From a virus, in the IMG/VR virus record IMGVR_UViG_3300009413_000074, positions 1-25,409 of that record: a stretch of 25,409 bases of DNA; one strand, given 5' to 3'. The position numbers and the translations under genes are program-made. The notes under the pieces were generated by a model. That model was not told the origin of the DNA, ran no database searches, and worked only from the letters and a program-made list of their open reading frames with translations. Every line of letters begins with the position of its first letter. Position 1 is the stretch's first letter. Shown here piece after piece: positions 24,041 through 25,409 of the stretch.

Positions 24041-24492
24041 GCTAGCATCCTTAACTTATCCTCGGTAGCATGTTTAAGATTTCTAGCTGCATTAACATCA
24101 GCATTAACTCTAAACCCACAATAAGTACAAACAAACAACCAAGGTTCTCTTCTAGATTCTCTATCCACAAACTTGCAATTACTACATATTATACTAGATT
24201 TAAACTTGTCTACATATATTATATCTATATGACCGAACGTTCTTGCTTTACAGTAGTTAGTTATTAGGTTACTTGCTAAATCTAAGCCTTTAATCTTCTT
24301 TTTATCGTGTCTATTATCTTCTAATGCAATAACTAAGGTGTTATATTGAATTATCTGCCTAAAGAGCTCATATGCATCTTCAGAAGTCTTAACAGTCATT
24401 CGGAATCCAGTAGATAGAGCTATATTGCCAACTTTACCTATATCGATTCCTACAACTTCATGTATAGCATGTAACATTTCGCAAAACGGCAT
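24031..24492 (-). CDS. Minimal TnpB-like RuvC nuclease with zinc ribbon (153 aa)
   Basis: Only the catalytic core of a TnpB/OrfB-type protein is present. RuvC-I is VVGIDIGKVGNIALS with D17, RuvC-II is LVIALEDN with E58, the zinc ribbon is C93-x2-C96 ... C112-x2-C115 (CSNCKF, CTYCGF), and RuvC-III is NADVNAARN with D122, the hallmark TnpB ending. The N-terminal WED/REC region that holds the guide RNA is absent: a TGA lies two codons before the ATG and there is no upstream extension. All three catalytic carboxylates are kept, so it may still cut DNA, for instance as a branch resolvase before packaging. No transposon ends or tnpA are seen. An alternative start is ATG 24477. Confidence 0.8.
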   Translation of the reverse strand: MPFCEMLHAIHEVVGIDIGKVGNIALSTGFRMTVKTSEDAYELFRQIIQYNTLVIALEDNRHDKKKIKGLDLASNLITNYCKARTFGHIDIIYVDKFKSSIICSNCKFVDRESRREPWLFVCTYCGFRVNADVNAARNLKHATEDKLRMLAWD

Positions 24493-24503
24493 TTTTCAAG
24501 CCA

Positions 24504-24532
24504 ATATTAACACAGATAACATTAAATGTCAA
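24504..24532 (-). promoter_or_regulatory. Leftward promoter for the packaging operon
   Basis: On the minus strand TTGACA (24532-24527) is followed by a 17-base spacer and TAATAT (24509-24504), with TG one base before the -10 (extended -10). Transcription would begin near 24497, leaving almost no leader before ATG 24492 of the TnpB-like gene. Confidence 0.6.
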
Positions 24533-24588
24533 TAACACAAGAAAAATCAGATTTTGACCTATTATTAATGTACGCGCACGCGCGTCTT

Positions 24589-24598
24589 CTCTTTATAG
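24589..24598 (+). repeat. Direct repeat CTCTTTATAG, copy 1
   Basis: Exact 10-bp match to 24699-24708, 110 bases apart, the two copies flanking the G-rich tract. They could be terminase small subunit or regulator binding sites. Confidence 0.5.
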
Positions 24599-24663
24599 CT
24601 ATTTATAGTGATATCAAAATACTTTCTATTGACAAAATAATGAGCACAGGCGTACCATAATCT

Positions 24664-24679
24664 GGGGTGGGGGCCGGGG
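24664..24679 (+). other. G-rich tract, candidate cos/pac core
   Basis: GGGGTGGGGGCCGGGG is a sharp compositional outlier in an AT-rich sequence. It lies just upstream of the packaging genes, where cos or pac sites are usual, and between two direct repeats. Only three G runs of four or more exist, so it is not a classical G-quadruplex. A packaging-site role is inferred. Confidence 0.3.
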
Positions 24680-24698
24680 TGACGATAGTGGAGGATTA

Positions 24699-24708
24699 CT
24701 CTTTATAG
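24699..24708 (+). repeat. Direct repeat CTCTTTATAG, copy 2
   Basis: Second exact copy of the 10-bp repeat found at 24589-24598, on the other side of the G-rich tract. Confidence 0.5.
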
Positions 24709-25108
24709 TATAGCGCCTTTTTTAAATATCTGATCTTGTAGTTTTATTACTTTTGGTTTACCAAAGGTTCGTTTTCGCGTTAGCGTGGCAGTCCTCGCGC
24801 AACTTATAAATGCTAATTCCACAAAGATTTATTCTACACACTTTCTCTTTCCATAGTTGTTGCTTTCCACAGAAATTCTGAATGCTTAATATTAATGGGG
24901 AGTCTAGGGCAAAAAGGAAAATTTGTGAGCGATTCTGTGTCTGGTGAAGATTATAGAAGTGAGCTCTTAGAAAATAAAATTTGTTCGAAAAAATGTTTCT
25001 GGTGTCCCTTACCTGTAATCGTTATTTCTTGATATGGGTTCCCATCCTTGAATGAATTCTATGTAGGTATCATTTACTCGTATACTATGTGCTAGTTAAC
25101 ATCATTGC

Positions 25109-25123
25109 TTGACTTCTAGTCAA
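25109..25123. promoter_or_regulatory. Operator-like dyad TTGACT-TCT-AGTCAA
   Basis: A perfect 6-bp inverted repeat with a 3-base centre, suited to a dimeric repressor. A similar 7-bp dyad with a 3-base centre follows 42 bases later (25151-25167). Confidence 0.4.
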
Positions 25124-25150
25124 TTTTGTGTTAGGGGTATTGACACGTTA

Positions 25151-25167
25151 TTGATACCATGTATCAA
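25151..25167. promoter_or_regulatory. Operator-like dyad TTGATAC-CAT-GTATCAA
   Basis: A perfect 7-bp inverted repeat with a 3-base centre, just downstream of a TTGACA hexamer (25140-25145). No good -10 follows that hexamer, so it is called as an operator candidate only. Confidence 0.45.
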
Positions 25168-25184
25168 ATACGAACTTCGTCACA
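25168..25184. repeat. Dyad repeat copy 1 (ATACGAACTTCGTCACA)
   Basis: Matches the copy at 25369-25385 at 15 of 17 positions. The core ACGAACTTCGT (25170-25180) is palindromic. A third, shorter relative, TCGAATATCGT, is at 25200-25210. The shared pattern WCGAANNTCGT suggests a set of repressor sites. Confidence 0.5.
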
Positions 25185-25199
25185 AAATCAGGATATGCG

Positions 25200-25210
25200 T
25201 CGAATATCGT
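25200..25210. repeat. Dyad repeat copy 2 (TCGAATATCGT)
   Basis: Fits the WCGAANNTCGT pattern of the copies at 25170-25180 and 25371-25381; it lies 30 bases from the first, close to three helical turns. Confidence 0.4.
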
Positions 25211-25254
25211 TATAACATGGGCTCTAAACTACGAATAATTCATTTTCAACCCCG

Positions 25255-25282
25255 TTGACGTTACGACTTCTAACGCTATAAT
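25255..25282 (+). promoter_or_regulatory. Rightward sigma70 promoter
   Basis: TTGACG (25255-25260), a 16-base spacer and a perfect TATAAT (25277-25282). Transcription would start near 25289 and run out of the window to the right, opposite to all structural genes. Dyad repeats lie on both sides and a SOS-like palindrome lies downstream. Confidence 0.7.
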
Positions 25283-25313
25283 GTAGGCAGGCACATACCC
25301 GACCCGATAGGAT

Positions 25314-25327
25314 AGAACATATGTTCG
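25314..25327. promoter_or_regulatory. LexA/SOS-box-like palindrome
   Basis: AGAACATATGTTCG matches the Gram-positive SOS box CGAACRNRYGTTYG at all but the first base and contains the perfect 12-bp palindrome GAACATATGTTC. It lies about 25-40 bases downstream of the predicted rightward start and covers the ATG of a possible gene. A phage repressor with similar specificity is an alternative reader. Confidence 0.5.
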
Positions 25328-25409
25328 ACTTCCCATACGGCGCAATGCGCTGTCACACATCTAATCAGATACGAAAATCGTCACATTTAATCGCGCACAT
25401 TACGAATTA
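25321..25409 (+). CDS. Possible rightward gene, 5' end only
   Basis: ATG 25321, with AGGA eight bases upstream (25309-25312), opens a frame beginning MFDFPYGAMRCHTSNQIRKS that stays open to the window edge (29 codons). It lies just downstream of the rightward promoter and under the SOS-like palindrome. Twenty-nine codons are too few to identify a product or exclude chance. Confidence 0.35.
   Translation, partial: MFDFPYGAMRCHTSNQIRKSSHLIAHITN
25369..25385. repeat. Dyad repeat copy 3 (ATACGAAAATCGTCACA)
   Basis: Matches 25168-25184 at 15 of 17 positions, core ACGAAAATCGT (25371-25381). It lies about 90 bases downstream of the rightward -10, inside the possible rightward gene. Confidence 0.5.

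Larger units (their letters stand above)
24493..25409. other. Long regulatory, mostly non-coding region
   Basis: This 917-base stretch contains no convincing long gene on either strand. It holds a leftward promoter (24504-24532), dyads AAAATC-A-GATTTT (24543-24555) and ACGCGC-AC-GCGCGT (24572-24585), a G-rich tract (24664-24679) within 10-bp direct repeats, ATGGG-TT-CCCAT in the 25030s, TTGACT-TCT-AGTCAA (25109-25123), TTGATAC-CAT-GTATCAA (25151-25167), three related dyads, a rightward promoter and a SOS-like palindrome. The right third is richer in CpG than the structural genes. It probably separates the late leftward operon from a rightward early or control module. Confidence 0.7.

Noticed and set aside
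24031-24492. Complete IS605/IS607 transposon with omega RNA
   Set aside because: No tnpA, no N-terminal TnpB half, and the 3' flank is fully occupied by coding sequence chained to the small terminase gene.
24629-24658. Rightward promoter TTGACA-N18-TACCAT
   Set aside because: The -10 is poor, the spacer is long, and no reading frame follows.
24664-24679. Classical G-quadruplex
   Set aside because: Only three runs of four or more Gs, not the four required.
24895-25032. Rightward 45-codon frame with a CSKKCFWC segment
   Set aside because: No ribosome binding site, no neighbouring gene to couple to, and no recognised pattern beyond one Cys cluster; likely chance.
24493-25409. CRISPR array or tRNA gene in the long non-coding region
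   Set aside because: No regularly spaced repeats of CRISPR length and no cloverleaf-like sequence seen.

Overview
This AT-rich window is a late structural and packaging region of a tailed bacteriophage (or prophage) with a siphovirus-type, non-contractile tail. All confidently called genes lie on the minus strand. They are tightly packed with TAATG or ATGA overlaps and AGGAGG-type ribosome binding sites. No sheath gene is present; there is a tail-tube protein, a frameshifting tail-assembly chaperone, a tape measure and a hub-like protein. The Shine-Dalgarno sites, the AT-richness and a palindrome resembling a Gram-positive LexA box point to a Bacillota-like host, but this is inference. I see no tRNA, integrase or clear lysis cassette.

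Read in transcription order (right to left): (1) Positions 24493-25409 form a regulatory, largely non-coding region. It holds a GC-rich tract flanked by direct repeats (possible cos/pac zone), a leftward promoter, and a rightward promoter with operator-like dyads and an SOS-like palindrome over the start of a possible rightward gene. (2) Packaging, 20498-24492: a minimal TnpB-like RuvC/zinc-ribbon protein, a 45-residue zinc-ribbon protein, a small-terminase candidate, then a large terminase split into an ATPase gene and a nuclease gene with three small genes between them. (3) Head, 12120-20498: portal, a coiled-coil/membrane protein, small beta-rich proteins, a glycosyltransferase, a protease-scaffold-major capsid fusion with its own promoter and terminator, and a beta-helix protein. 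(4) Connector and tail, 17-11832: a glutaredoxin-like protein, head-tail connector, tail terminator candidate, tail tube, two more glycosyltransferases of the same family, a MerR-like DNA-binding protein, the chaperone pair made by -1 frameshifting at T TTT TTA, a neck protein, the tape measure, the hub and distal tail proteins.

The most unusual points are the physically split large terminase, the run of Cys-rich small proteins around it headed by a TnpB-like nuclease core, three paralogous glycosyltransferases embedded in virion genes, and the self-contained capsid transcription unit. Family assignments rest on motifs and gene order read by eye; no database search was run.
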